Positions 1 to 14,119 of a DNA stretch of 37,809 nucleotides are shown one piece after another. Below the pieces are notes generated by a model. That model was given only the letters and a program-made list of their open reading frames with translations, had not been told where the DNA came from and did not search any database. How positions within the stretch are numbered: position 1 is the stretch's first letter; every line of letters starts with the position of its first letter. The position numbers and the translations under genes were made by a program. Source of the stretch: Folioceros fuciformis. Its lineage: Eukaryota > Anthocerotophyta > Anthocerotopsida > Anthocerotales. The DNA is taken from positions 1-37,809 of the forward strand of contig JBNGIO010005879.1 of assembly GCA_049999805.1 (NCBI GenBank). Direction: 5' to 3'.

Positions 1-600
1 GCTTATTGAGTTTGTACTAATTAGTGGTAAGAGTGATTAAGGTTATGATTAATATATATATATATAGCTTATTAGACTTTGCTATGTTAGGCAAAAAAAA
101 GTATTGTAGGGTTTGGGGTCATTTATCCCATATTGGGCACGAAATGAGAGTGCCACCCATAGGTCCATAAAAGAAGGGATGAACCCACTTAGTATATGTA
201 GTCTAACTCCCTCTTCACTTGTATTGTATTGTTTTTGTAATTTTCCTTTTTATTTGAGTTTAAGAGCCTTGTTATAGTGCTCTTAGTTTTGGGATTCTAC
301 ATCTTGCTTCAACTAACTTATTTTAACCTCCTTTTTTAACCTTGCTTCAACTAACTTGTTTTAACCTCCTTTTTTAACCTCCTTTGAGCATGGCGGGGGT
401 GACATCTCAACAGGTTACCCATCATGGGCCAATAGGTGTGAGTAGTATCTACTAATTATCTTACTTGGGTTCTTTGTGCTGTTGCACATTTTGGGTGAGA
501 TATATATTGATTATTTACAAAAAATATTTTTTACATAACAATAAATTATTTGCTACGCAACAAGAATTGTAAGTTACCTACACAAATAGGTACTGTACGG
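1..600. other. AT-rich intergenic DNA, possible old LTR remnant
   Basis: No gene is visible here. The stretch is AT-rich and includes an (AT)n run near 52-66. Around 130-300 a TATA-like CATAAAAG, a pyrimidine-rich stretch and several T-runs are arranged like the U3/R part of a plant LTR, but no second copy, target duplication or primer-binding site is visible in the window. The LTR reading is a guess. Confidence 0.25.
303..386. repeat. 38-bp tandem duplication
   Basis: A 38-bp unit beginning CTTGCTTCAACTAACTT occurs at 303-340 and again at 341-378 with one visible difference, followed by a partial third copy of its pyrimidine-rich end. It lies in non-coding DNA upstream of the first gene and no function is apparent. 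Confidence 0.85.
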
Positions 601-1033
601 ACATCCCCTGGGTCGTGGGACTTGGTCCCTACTATGGTTACATTTGGGAAACGGGACCGCATCTCATCTCATCCCGGCCTTTGTATCTTCAGGTCGTTAT
701 GAAAGCGCCCGGGGAGGAATACGTGAAGGGAAGCAAGGCAACGCACGAGACTCAGCCGCTGGGTGGAAGCACAAACTGGACAGAAGCTCCTCACCTGGAC
801 CGAGCATCTGGGTGGCGTACTGGACTTGTGTATGACGGTGCACAGCAGGAAGATTGGCCCACATTTCATTCGCCTCGGTTGATGCCTTGCATGAACTCGG
901 TGCCACGGTTCTGCGGCAGCGGGAGGAACCCAGGGGACTGTGCTCCCACTTGGGCAACAGCTCAGAGGACAGTAGCAGTGCGGGGGGCAGCCAGAGCTTG
1001 GGAGAATCCGAGATTTGCTGAGTTTGCCCAGCG

Positions 1034-2590
1034 ATGGCCACGCCAGGCAAAGCCGTGGCTCCGGGAAAGAAGGCCTCGCAGGCAGCTGTTGCCCCAGCCG
1101 CTGCCAGGGCATCGTTGTCCAAGAGGGCTTCCAAATCGGTCGCGCAGCCTGGTGACCCTGTTGCGGCCGATGCCGCAGCGCCTGTGGCACCCCCCGAGCC
1201 TCCTCCTCCCCCCCCCAAACCGGGGTTCGCGAACCGGACCGGGATGGATCTCTTGCCCTTGCAGCAATTGGATTTCCACTGGGCCGAATGGAAGGATCCG
1301 GAGGGTGTGGAGAAATTCAAGAAGTCCGTGACAGAGATGACGCTGGCCTTCATCAAACCCGATGCTGTGGCCAAGGGACACGCTCACGAGATCCAGTACA
1401 TGATCCACACGAATGGTTTTGTCAAGATTGCCTGCAAGCATGTGCATGTATTGGGCTTCTCTTCTCCCAAACGGTGTCTTCAGTCTTGAGTAGCACCCTC
1501 CATTGTTGCTCATATCCTGCATCTCGTCCCGCCTTGCGATGCCACCGTGACTGGCCCTCTCACTGCTGGCACTTTCGATTGGCACCGTGGCTTTGATTTG
1601 GTGCAGCTCACCCGTTTGAGAGCAGCAGAGTTCTACAAGGAGCATGCCAGCAAACCCTACTTCAATTCTATAGTCAGATATTTGAGCAGGTAAGAGTGTT
1701 TCTTGGTGGACAGACACATGACATTGTACGTACACCCTCTCGTGTGATTCAGAAGATGTGCTCACAGTACCCTATTAGTAAGCTTGTCTCGACCGCAGCG
1801 GCCCGATATACGTATTTGTACTCCAAAAAGAGCACGCTGTGGAAGCATGGAGGACGTTGATGGGTCCCAAGGACTGCATCAGAGCCCGCAAGGAAGCTCC
1901 CAAGAGGTCTCTTTCCGCTGTTTCCTTCCTGCAGTCGTGTGAGTTACGGAGTGACGTACGTTGTTGTTGCTGCTTGCTATTCAAAGTTGTGGTGTGTGGC
2001 TTAGATGAGGCTCATACAACAGCTAGTGCTACCTCATTGCAGCATTCGTGCTCTTTTTGGATTGGATGGACGATATAATGCAGTTCATGGCAGTGACACG
2101 GCCAAACATGTGTACCGAGAGATCAGATTTTTCTTTCCTTGGCCTAATAGTAATATCTTGGTCACAGGGTCGCGCATTGTTCTCGTCTGGTTGTCACGTC
2201 TTGATCGTTTTCTTGTCTCCCAGCATGTCGTACTCACGCTCTCACGAGCTCGTCCTTGCCTCCCACAGTTCCTCTGGAGCCGATTCTTTCGGCGGCTGAA
2301 TGCAATGTATACTTCCAGACCCACCTGCAGGGCATAGTTACAAGGGCACTCACTGAGCTTGCCAAGCGAAAGCCTTCATCGGATCCCCTTGAGGCTATCG
2401 TATCTTTTCTGTGTGCAGTCTTGCCTGATAGGATACACTTTCAAGGCCCATGGTGCTCCTTGTCGTCTTGAGGTGAGTGAGACTTAACACCTTGACGCAG
2501 GAATGGTTGGCGACATGGCTCCAAGAGAATAACCCAAAACAACCTTATGTTGCCGCCAATGTGAAGGCGGTCGAGACTGTCTGTAAGTAG
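1034..2590 (+). CDS. NME5/RSP23-like protein (NDK domain plus Dpy-30 motif)
   Basis: Six exons read through with GT-AG introns: 1034-1447, 1607-1689, 1799-1906, 2043-2149, 2269-2399 and 2501-2590, about 310 aa. The first ~100 residues are rich in Ala, Lys and Pro, with a run of prolines before the domain. An NDP-kinase fold follows: TLAFIKPDAV near residue 111, and NAVHGSD, which holds the phosphorylated histidine. After it comes a Dpy-30-type dimerisation helix pair (YFQTHLQGIVTRALTELAKR, then WLATWLQENNP). NDK followed by Dpy-30 is the layout of NME5 and the radial spoke protein RSP23, which act in motile cilia and flagella. The start is the first ATG of exon 1, in a GCGATGG context. The last exon ends TGTAAGTAG, which also resembles a splice donor, so the extreme C terminus may differ. 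Family call firm, exon ends inferred. Confidence 0.8.
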
Positions 2591-3370
2591 CCTTCCCCTC
2601 TCGCTGACGATTTGCTAATCCTGCTTGGGAAGAACCAACAAAGCCAGCTTGTTGTTGGTGCACAGGGGACAGAGAAGTGTACCCCAGAAACATTGCGACT
2701 CCGCCAACTCCAGTGTAGGCACAATCTCAGTGAACACAGTTAAGCGGTAGGGCAAGCGTAACTATGGCCAACGACGGCCAAAGGGAGAGCAGCATTTGGC
2801 ACCATAATCTTTGTTCCATACTTCATATGCATCAATAGGTTTGCTCACCAGCATCCTGCTGGCTTCGTTCCCGAACTTACATACAATGCACTGAGCGGGG
2901 ACGCGACACGTAAAAGTAAAATCTGCGAACTCGAACCAAGAACCAATGACCTTGCAAGGCATCGTCGCTGTAGGCTGCACGTCATTGGCCCTTGGCCAAG
3001 GGCTCCTATTTGCTGCTGGTGCACCTTCAATTCGGTCCGATTGAAGAACGCCACGCCGAACTTCCGTTCTGTCGATTGACGTGGTCAGAAGAGGAATTGT
3101 CACCTGGATTCTGGCATGGATTCTGGAGACGCGTCACCTGCTGGCAATGCTGTCACACGATGTGTCTCCGCTTAGCTGTATATACAGGCTCAGCTCTGCT
3201 GCCTTGCATTGTATTCCTATCTGTGGACGTTCTTCGACCTGCAGACTACAGTGCCGACAATCGAGAGATAGTCATTTCATTGTTGTAGCGCTGGAAACAT
3301 CTAGTCTCTGGTCCGGGCCTTCGAGTGGGTTGTGACGGTCTTGCAGCAAGACTATTCTAAGGCAGTATTC
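2591..3370 (+). promoter_or_regulatory. ELIP upstream region with ACGT cores and a TATA-like box
   Basis: No gene is visible between the NME5-like gene and the ELIP start. A TATA-like GTATATACA sits at 3178-3186, about 190 bp before the ATG. Three ACGT cores lie upstream at 2908-2911, 2979-2982 and 3079-3082; the last is in TGACGTGG. A CCAAT-type sequence (ATTGGCC read on this strand) abuts the second. ACGT elements bind bZIP factors such as HY5 in light-induced promoters, which fits an ELIP, but the motifs are short and the regulatory role is inferred. Confidence 0.35.
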
Positions 3371-4165
3371 ATGGCAGCAACGAAGCGGCTCGCAGCACCC
3401 ACTGCTCTGGCAGGAAGCTCCCTCGCTGTCCTCTCGCCGGTGAGACCAAGCATGTCCGGGGCAAGCTTCGGTAACAGCGCGCCCACCTTCCGGAAGCACG
3501 TTTCCCTCGTGGTGCGAGCTGAGGGGAGCCCCCTCTCGAATTTTCGGGACTTGGGGAAGATCGCCGACAGCACCAAGGTGGAAATCACGCCCGAGGGAGT
3601 GCAGCGGCACATGCAGGAATCGGAATCTGAGAAGCGTTCCGTTATGGGTACCATTCCCAAGAGCGGCGCCACCATTCCCCGCCCGGAGATCGAAAGACGC
3701 CCTGAGACAGGCGACGCCTCCATCGTCAGCCAAATGCAGTTCGATGGAGCTGCTCCTGAGACCATCAACGGCCGCCTGGTAAAGCTCGATGCGAACTTCC
3801 TTCATCCGATTCTGGTTCTGTAAGCTTCTGGGAGTCGTTCCGACACCAACACGGGAATTGATGTCTGTCGGTGATTGCAGGCAATGGTAGGATTTGTGTG
3901 GGCACTTGTGGCGGAATACTTCACGCACAAGACCGTCTTGGAGCAGGCGGGTCCCGGAAGCCAAGGTCTCCTCTACTTCCTGGCAGTTTCACAGGTGCTT
4001 ATCTACGCCTCCCTGGTGCCCATTTTGCGAGGGGAGTCTCCTGACAGCCGGAAGAACGGTCCTTTCAATGCCAAGGCAGAGAGGTGGAATGGCCGTCTCG
4101 CCATGATCGGATTTGCCGGCCTGATTATCTCGGAAGTGGTGAGAGGATCAGCCCTTCTCCACTAG
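3371..4165 (+). CDS. Early light-induced protein (ELIP), chloroplast
   Basis: Two exons, 3371-3778 and 3881-4165, join in phase 0 to give about 230 aa. ELIPs are three-helix relatives of light-harvesting proteins that accumulate in thylakoids under high light or desiccation and are thought to bind free chlorophyll. Helix 1 carries ETINGRLAMVGF and spans the splice junction. Helix 2 is hydrophobic (LLYFLAVSQVLIYASLVPIL). Helix 3 repeats the signature as ERWNGRLAMIGF. The Glu and Asn/Arg of each signature are the expected chlorophyll ligands and helix-pairing residues. The first ~60 residues are rich in Ala, Ser and Arg, as in a chloroplast transit peptide. The protein ends shortly after helix 3. 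The start was chosen because MAATKRL is the ATG that begins the transit-like stretch. Confidence 0.9.
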
Positions 4166-5644
4166 ACCGAAATTAGTAGAGCTCGGGTTGTTGTCTTGTT
4201 GGCATACACTTATGTTCTCCGGAAACTGCTTGTACGGAGAAGGGAGGTAGATTACAAGCTTGGTGCGCAGTTGCAGCCTTCCACCTCTCTCGTCCCATTT
4301 CCAAGACGTGAAAGGATGGACGATTGTACAAATGCTGAATGTACATAACTTGGTTCTCAGTCCTCATTTCCTCATTGCATGCTATCGTAAAGTAGCAGAG
4401 CAAATGCCTCATCAGTCACCGTGACGTTGCGATACATTTGAAGTGCGTTCGCAAGGCTAGCTGCCAGCTGATGCTTGCACTGCCACAGGACATAACTTGG
4501 TAAAAACACTGTAGAAAATGTAACAACTCCCATGGTGAAGAAAGATGCTATGTGTCGATATACCCTCAAATGCTCCTCTTTGTTGACAACGTCGAACCAA
4601 AAACTCTGACACGAGCAGAAATGGGCAGGAAAGCACATGTAAAACTCGTTTGCCTTGGCCTTCGCCTCTCCCATAACCTAATACCGATCCCAGAAATGCG
4701 CAACGTCATGTGCTGACCGCTACACATCACCCCGAACACAGGTACGTGCAACTCCAACCTTGAAAACAGTCCTCTGGCTGGGCTCTGCGACAATCCGCTG
4801 CACACCTCCTCTCTCCAAGATTCGCAATGCTCGTTCCAGGTTGCGGTCGAAAAGGAAACGAAGACTACGTCATAGACACAGGGGCAGGGAAGATGGAAAT
4901 CAAATTAATGCAGGATGCGCAAGACAAAACCTAACCACAGAGTACGGTCCGTTAACTCTCACGCTGAGAGGTGCTCGTCCGTCACTGCCAAGAGCAAGAG
5001 GATAGTCAGCTTCCGGACAAAACTGGCCCGCTAGTGGAAGAATCAACACAAAGTGACCTAGAACTCACAGCCAGAATCCGGGTGGTGCACATGGAGGGCA
5101 TCGGAAGAAGCCTGGCAAGGACGGATGGAGGCGAAGATGGCATCTGCAGCAGCCGCCGCAGCCATGGAAACGAACTTCCTTCGATGACGGCAAACCCTAG
5201 CAAACTATGAGTACACCATGCCATAACAGACAGGACTAGGGCCGCTATTGGAATCCCATTATATGGATTATGTCAGGTGACGCCCGCGAGTTGTGCTCGG
5301 CACGGACTTCGGGATTGATGTCAGTGGCTGGAGGGAGGGCGTCCAAGCAGCCTGTCCGGCGCGCGGATTTGATTGCCCTTTCCACTGGATCGAGTTGTCG
5401 TCATGTCTTTTCCTGTCCATCCTCCACGCCTCTCTTTCACTTTGTGGACACAAACAGAGGGGACATAGTCGTACCGTGCTGTCAGCGCCAATCTTATCAT
5501 GTGGGGGAAAGAGGAGAGCCTCCACCTCCAACTTCCCCTCCGTACCGCAGCCACTTGACCTCCAGGCTTTTCTACTCCAAGCAGCCGGTACTTGTGGCAA
5601 CAAAGAGTCTTATTTTCCCATCACCGAACGAGGTCGCTCCCAAC
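4166..5644. other. Intergenic region, nothing recognised
   Basis: About 1.5 kb between the ELIP stop and the transporter start. Open frames here are short, overlap each other on both strands and show no recognisable domain. The left part is probably ELIP 3' UTR and the right part the transporter promoter and 5' UTR. The reading frame of the transporter's first exon stays open upstream of its ATG to about 5270, but that stretch has no transporter similarity. Confidence 0.5.
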
Positions 5645-7352
5645 ATGGCGGATCCCCGACGCTCCGTTGGGGAGGAGGCCAGGGAGGCGCTCACAGTGGA
5701 CATGGCGGTGGAGAAGTACGTCGGGGAGTTTGGGCGGGGCCAGTTTCTGCACTTCGTGGTGGTGAGCCTGGCATGGACCGCGGAGGCCATGCACACTATG
5801 GTAATGATCTTCGCAGACAGGCTTCCCGACTGGCGATGCAGCCCCAGCTCCTCCGTCTGCAGCCCCAGCTCCTCCCTGTGCGACCTGAATCCGGGGGATT
5901 GGGAGTGGGTCCCCGGCAGGCACACCACCATCGTGTCCGAGTTCGGGCTGGTGTGCGGCCAGCAGTACAAGATCGGGCTGGTCGAATGCGCTTTCTTCGT
6001 TGGCTGCATCATCGGTATGTACATTTTCTCTCTGGGACCATTCCATCTCCCATGAACTTCGAGGCCGTCCGGCACTTCCAACTCATACCGGTTCGGCCGG
6101 GACACCACTTGCAGGAGCTGGCCTGTTCGGGAACCTGTCGGATTCGTTCTTGGGCCGTAAGGGCGGGCTGATGCTGGCGTCCCTCATGGCGGGCGCCTGT
6201 GGCGTTCTCACGTCCTTTGCTCCGACGTACTCCGCGTACCTGGCAATAAGGCTGGTGGCTGGGCTGAGCGTGGGCGGGGTCGGGCTCTGCTCCTTCGTGC
6301 TGGCCACGGAGCCCATCGGGCCGTCCAAGCGGGGGCCGGTGGGCATGTCCGCCTTCTACTTCTTCTCCACGGGCATCGTTTCAACGGTGGCCGCGGCCTA
6401 TTTCACTCAAACCTGGCGCAGCCTGTACCTTTCCATCTCTCTGGCCACTCTCGCCTACTCTGCGTTCGTTCTCCCCTTCGTGTCCGAGTCCCCGCGATGG
6501 TACCTGGTGAAGGGCCGGGCGGAGGAAGCCCTGGACGTGCTCCGGGGCCTAGCCCGGCGCAACCGCCGCTGTGTGCCGCCCGGGATCATGCTCGTTACGG
6601 ACGACGGTTTCTCACAACCGCATGCAGTAGCAATAGATGCAGTGGAAGAGGGAACTGACACATGCGCTGCTGTAACAGCGGCAGTAAACGCAAAGGCTGT
6701 CGGGAGCCTGGTGGAAGTGTTCGTGACGCCCATCACCCGGTGGAGGATGGTGATGATGATTGTAATTTGGTTCACGTGCACGATGGTGTACTACGGGATT
6801 AACCTGAACGTGGTGAACTTGGGCTTCAATATCTACCTCAGCGTGCTCCTCAACGGGCTGGTGGAGGTACCAGCGATGGCCATCACGACGCTGCTGCTAG
6901 GACGCGCGGGGAGGCGGACGCTGGTGGTGACCACCATGCTGCTCGGCGGGACCAGCTGCCTGGTGGCCACTATCTTCGCGGGTGGGAAATCCGGTGACCT
7001 GGCGCTGGGCTTCATACCCCGGCCTCTGGCCCGGCTACTCTGCGGGATGGCGGCCATCTCCGGCATGGCGGGCACCTACACTCTCATCTTCATCTACACT
7101 TGCGAGTTGTTCCCGACTGTGGTGCGGAATGCCGCGCTGGGGCTCGCCGCGCAGGCCGGGCAGGTGGGCTCCATCACCGCGCCCCTCATCATACTCCTGG
7201 GCGACTACACTTCCTCTCTGCCGTTCGTCGTCTTCGGTGTTGCGAGCATCATCGGATCCCTCTCCGCTATCAGCCTTCCCGAGACCCTCAACCAGCCTCT
7301 CTGGGACACTATGGAAGGGCTGGAGAAAGGTGCAGTAGCGGAGGATCTGTAG
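5645..7352 (+). CDS. Organic cation/carnitine transporter-like MFS protein
   Basis: Two exons, 5645-6014 and 6115-7352, give 535 aa. It belongs to the plant OCT branch of the major facilitator superfamily, whose members move organic cations, carnitine or related solutes across the plasma membrane or tonoplast. Seen in the protein: N-terminal VEKYVGEFGRGQ before helix 1; a luminal/external loop; the MFS loop signature DSFLGRKGG between helices 2 and 3; SESPRWYLVKGRAEEA after helix 6, a match to the sugar/OCT motif PESPRWL; a central cytoplasmic loop of about 60 residues; and ELFPTVVRN, typical of OCT helix 11. About 12 hydrophobic segments are present. Oddity: the first external loop holds a perfect-register 7-residue repeat (CSPSSSV then CSPSSSL, bases 5837-5878). 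The substrate cannot be told from the sequence. Confidence 0.88.
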
Positions 7353-7398
7353 TTTAGTAAGTATGATTTAATTATTACTTTCAAAAGATATTACCAGT

Positions 7399-7415
7399 GC
7401 TGGAGTAGCTCAGTT

Positions 7416-7448
<33 letters not shown>

Positions 7449-7472
7449 AAGGTTCAAGCCCTTCCTCTAGCG
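7399..7472 (+). tRNA. tRNA-Asn (GTT)
   Basis: A 74-nt cloverleaf folds cleanly. The acceptor stem GCTGGAG pairs with CTCTAGC and is followed by discriminator G at 7472. The D arm is AGCTCAGTTGGTTAGAGC. The anticodon GTT is at 7433-7435 in the loop CTGTTAA, and the T arm GAAGG/CCTTC encloses TTCAAGC. Both internal pol III promoter boxes are present. A run of five T at 7502-7506, about 30 nt downstream, can act as the pol III terminator. It matches the standard nuclear plant tRNA-Asn type closely, and no intron is visible. Confidence 0.95.
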
Positions 7473-7697
7473 CATCGGTATGCATCCAACCTGGCAGCGA
7501 CTTTTTCCTACCACCTCCCAGCCCACGAGACAAGGGCGGGCGTAAGTTGATTCCAATTCTGGGAGGATAAGCAGCTACGATGCAATCTATGCACCCTGCC
7601 CGTGGTGAAAAAGAAAACAGTGCAATTTTGACAAGTCGGCCATCTCTTGCGAATCAAATGGAGGCAACCAAATCTCTCTTTACAAGGTCTCGAAACA

Positions 7698-10295
7698 TTA
7701 GGTGTCATGGTTTTGGTTTTGATTGAGCAAACTCCGATGCCTACCATATATACCTTCGCTCTCCGAATGGCTCCTATGCCCAACCAGGAAAGTATGCACG
7801 AGTCCGTCCATGTCGGTCCACCAGGTCTGGCCTGGCTGCTTCCAAGCTCCAGCTCTTACTCGCCTCGCCTGCAGCTCGTGTGCTTCCTCCCACATTTGGG
7901 CACCGATGTAAACGTTTGACATCAACACGAAAGCCGCTTCATCTTTTGCGTCCAGCTTCATTGCTTCTTCGAAAGCATAGCGCCCCACCTCCACGTTGCA
8001 CCACTTTCGACAAGCAGCCAAGAGAGTGTGCCAGACAACGTCATGTGGCTGCATGGGCATTGCCCTTATCATTTCTACTGCTTGGTCGAGTTTGCCAGCA
8101 CGGCCCAGAATATCGACCATGCATGCGTAGTGCTCTGCCGTGGGATCGACGTTGTAGGTCTTGCTCATGGCCTCGAAGTAATCCTGCCCTTTGTTCACTA
8201 GCCCGGCATGACTGCAGACGGTTAGCACACTTAGAAAGGTGAAGCCATTCGGGGGCACGCCATCTTCCCTCATTGATTGAATCAGAACAAACACCACATC
8301 GCTGTCCCCTTGCCGGGTGTATCCTGCAATCAGGGCATTCCAAGCGAAGTCGTCTCGTTCGGGCATAGCATCAAACACTTGCTGCGCTTCAACCATGCTC
8401 CCAGACTTCGCGTACATGTTTATCAAACCAGTGGCTACATAGACATCAGTTTCCAGCCCCTTTTCTTTGATCTGTACGTGAAGCTGCCTTCCTGCTTGCA
8501 GAGCCGCCACGCTTGCACATGCTTGCAGGACGGACAAAAACGTTACTGCATCCGCTGCAGCAACGCCTTCTTCTTGCATAGCACTGTAAAGCCGAAGGGC
8601 TTCCTGATCCATACCGTGCTGGGAGTATCCGGATATCATGACATTCCATGTCACCACGTCTTTCTCAATGAGACTGTCGAACACCCTCTCAGCATCTTTC
8701 AGGCTGCCGCACTTTGCATACATGGCTATTAGGTTGTTTCCAACAGTCAGGTCAGCTTGAACACCCTGTTCCTGTATCTGTGCGTGAAGTTGCTTACCCG
8801 TCTCCAAAGCTGGGTTACCCACACTAGCACATGCCTGCAGGAGACACACAAATGTAACAGCGTCTGGTGCACCCATCCCTTCCTCTTGCATAGCACTGTA
8901 CAGACCAAGAGCTTTCTGCTGCATGCCCTCATGAGAGTATCCTGCTATCAGAGCAGTCCATGTCACCACATTTTTCTCCTTCAGTCCGTCAAACACAAGC
9001 TGCGCATCCAGCAGACTTCCACACTTCACATACATGTTTACTAGGCTGCAACCTAGAACGACATCAGCCTCAAGTCCATCTTTTCCAATCTGTTCATGAA
9101 GCTGCTTCCCCTTCTCCAAAGCAGAGACACCCACAATAGCGCACGCCTGCAAGAGAGACACAAATGTCACAGAACTGGGTGCAACTTTGCCTTCTGGTTG
9201 CATAGCAGAGTGGAGACGAAGGGCTTCCTGACCCATGCCTTCCTGGGAATATGCTGCTATCATGGCATTCCACGTCACCACATTTTTATCCCCAAGGCCA
9301 TCAAAGACCCTCTGAGCATCCTCTAGGCTGCCACACTTTCCATACATGTTTATCAAACTGTTGGCTACAAACAAATCCGATTGAAGGTCTTTCCCTTTAA
9401 TCTGTGCATGAAGCTGTCTCCCCTCCTCCAAAGCTTGCGTTCCTAGACTTGAACATGCCTGCAGGAGGGAAGAAAATGTCAAAGAGTTAGGAGCAGCAAA
9501 AGCGTCTTCTTGCATGGCGCTGTAAAGACGAAAGGCCTCCTGACCCATGCCCTGCTTGGAATATCCTGCTATCATAGCGTTCCAGGTCACCACATCTTTC
9601 AGGGCAAGCCGGTCAAACACCCTTTTAGCATCATCCAGGCCGCCACACTTGGCATACATATCCACCAAGGAATTAAGAACAAACAAATCGGGCTCACCCC
9701 CATTGGCCAACACATGAGCATGCACCTCCTGCCCAGTGTTCAGGTCTCCTCCTCTTGCACAAGCTTGGAGAGCTGCTACCAACACATGGCCATCAGGCTT
9801 CACGCCCGACCTGCGCATTTGATGATACAGCTGTATGGCCTCCTTAGATCGGCCATGTTTGACATGAGCAGAAATTATAGACGACCACATGAAGGCATCC
9901 GGTTTGGCAACCATGGTGAACACATCCATCGCTTCTTGCAACCTGGCACGGGCAGCATACATTCGCAGAAAATGGTTGCACAGGAATGTGTCCAACTCAT
10001 ACCCCCTTGTAACGCTGAGAGCATGAACTCGGCGACCTAGAGGCAAATCCTTCTTATCCACACACAGTTTCAGAACAGCGTAGACGAGATTTTTGGAGAC
10101 ACGATACTGCGTCTGCACCAGAACTCCCAGAGCCTCAACAGCCTCAGAGAGCCGGCCCTGCTGGCATAATTTGCTCACAACTTTCACGGTTGCGGCCCTC
10201 TCTCCTGCAGGGCTGCCAGGGTCAGTCTTATCCAGCAGACTCGGATTGGACGTACTGGCTCGACCCCCCAACAACTGCACATCTTGAAGGGCCAT
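7698..10295 (-). CDS. PLS-class PPR protein ending at E domains (paralog 1)
   Basis: Intronless, 865 aa from ATG 10293-10295; the open frame runs 14 codons further up to an in-frame TAA but without another ATG. PPR proteins of this class bind organellar RNA in a sequence-specific way, usually to specify C-to-U editing or RNA processing. Six P-type motifs are visible (from PDAFMWSSIISAHVKHG through DDFAWNALIAGYTRQG), each followed by an L motif (LLQACASVG...GKQLHAQI) and an S motif (NLIxMYAKCGSLxDAxxVFD), a ~105-residue triplet. The C terminus has E1/E2-type sequence ending PGQTWWTDMDGLVHTFLVG. No DYW deaminase follows, so catalysis would have to come from a partner. No clear transit peptide is visible, so the N terminus may be incomplete. 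It is paralogous to the genes at 27646-30783 and 32167-34655. Confidence 0.88.
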   Translation of the reverse strand: MALQDVQLLGGRASTSNPSLLDKTDPGSPAGERAATVKVVSKLCQQGRLSEAVEALGVLVQTQYRVSKNLVYAVLKLCVDKKDLPLGRRVHALSVTRGYELDTFLCNHFLRMYAARARLQEAMDVFTMVAKPDAFMWSSIISAHVKHGRSKEAIQLYHQMRRSGVKPDGHVLVAALQACARGGDLNTGQEVHAHVLANGGEPDLFVLNSLVDMYAKCGGLDDAKRVFDRLALKDVVTWNAMIAGYSKQGMGQEAFRLYSAMQEDAFAAPNSLTFSSLLQACSSLGTQALEEGRQLHAQIKGKDLQSDLFVANSLINMYGKCGSLEDAQRVFDGLGDKNVVTWNAMIAAYSQEGMGQEALRLHSAMQPEGKVAPSSVTFVSLLQACAIVGVSALEKGKQLHEQIGKDGLEADVVLGCSLVNMYVKCGSLLDAQLVFDGLKEKNVVTWTALIAGYSHEGMQQKALGLYSAMQEEGMGAPDAVTFVCLLQACASVGNPALETGKQLHAQIQEQGVQADLTVGNNLIAMYAKCGSLKDAERVFDSLIEKDVVTWNVMISGYSQHGMDQEALRLYSAMQEEGVAAADAVTFLSVLQACASVAALQAGRQLHVQIKEKGLETDVYVATGLINMYAKSGSMVEAQQVFDAMPERDDFAWNALIAGYTRQGDSDVVFVLIQSMREDGVPPNGFTFLSVLTVCSHAGLVNKGQDYFEAMSKTYNVDPTAEHYACMVDILGRAGKLDQAVEMIRAMPMQPHDVVWHTLLAACRKWCNVEVGRYAFEEAMKLDAKDEAAFVLMSNVYIGAQMWEEAHELQARRVRAGAWKQPGQTWWTDMDGLVHTFLVGHRSHSESEGIYGRHRSLLNQNQNHDT

Positions 10296-10758
10296 CCTCA
10301 CATCCACCCGACCTGGCTTCCATTGCACATCACTCAACCTCGTTCCTTACTGGCCCGGAGCTGGTTCTAAAAGACCACCTTCAAACATTTTCAGTCCCAA
10401 GCTCTCTGGTTCGTCGTAGTCCTTCCCTCATCATGTCAACACCTCGAACGAGCTTGCAAGTCTGCTCTTAATTTCAGCATTATTTGTCATTGATTGATAC
10501 ACTTGATTGTGAATTCTTGTCTCCGGGCCTAAACCCAGTATGGGAGACGTCGGGTGAGCTTGCACCGTAAGAAAGCACGTGAGGACTTTCTGCGAGTTCG
10601 GGCCCAAGAGCGTACCAGCTCCAGGAGGATTGATCGTTGTCCTTTGAAATCATGAGCTACTGAAAAAGGCACTCTGGATTTCGTGCCAACTATATGTGTT
10701 TGCAAACATGGAAAACGGCTGGAAGGACGGTTTATCGATCTGACAAAAATGACCTGCT

Positions 10759-14119
<3,361 letters not shown>

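Noticed and set aside
615-1331. 238-codon open frame on + overlapping the NME5-like exon 1
   Set aside because: It lies in another frame over a GC-rich exon, has no domain, and the NDK frame is the one supported by motifs.
962-1765. 267-codon minus-strand frame opposite the NME5-like gene
   Set aside because: Antisense shadow of a GC-rich coding region; no recognisable protein.
2420-2472. Possible extra exon between NME5-like exons 5 and 6
   Set aside because: Skipping it joins the Dpy-30 motif without a break (DPLEAI to EWLATWL), so it is best read as intron.
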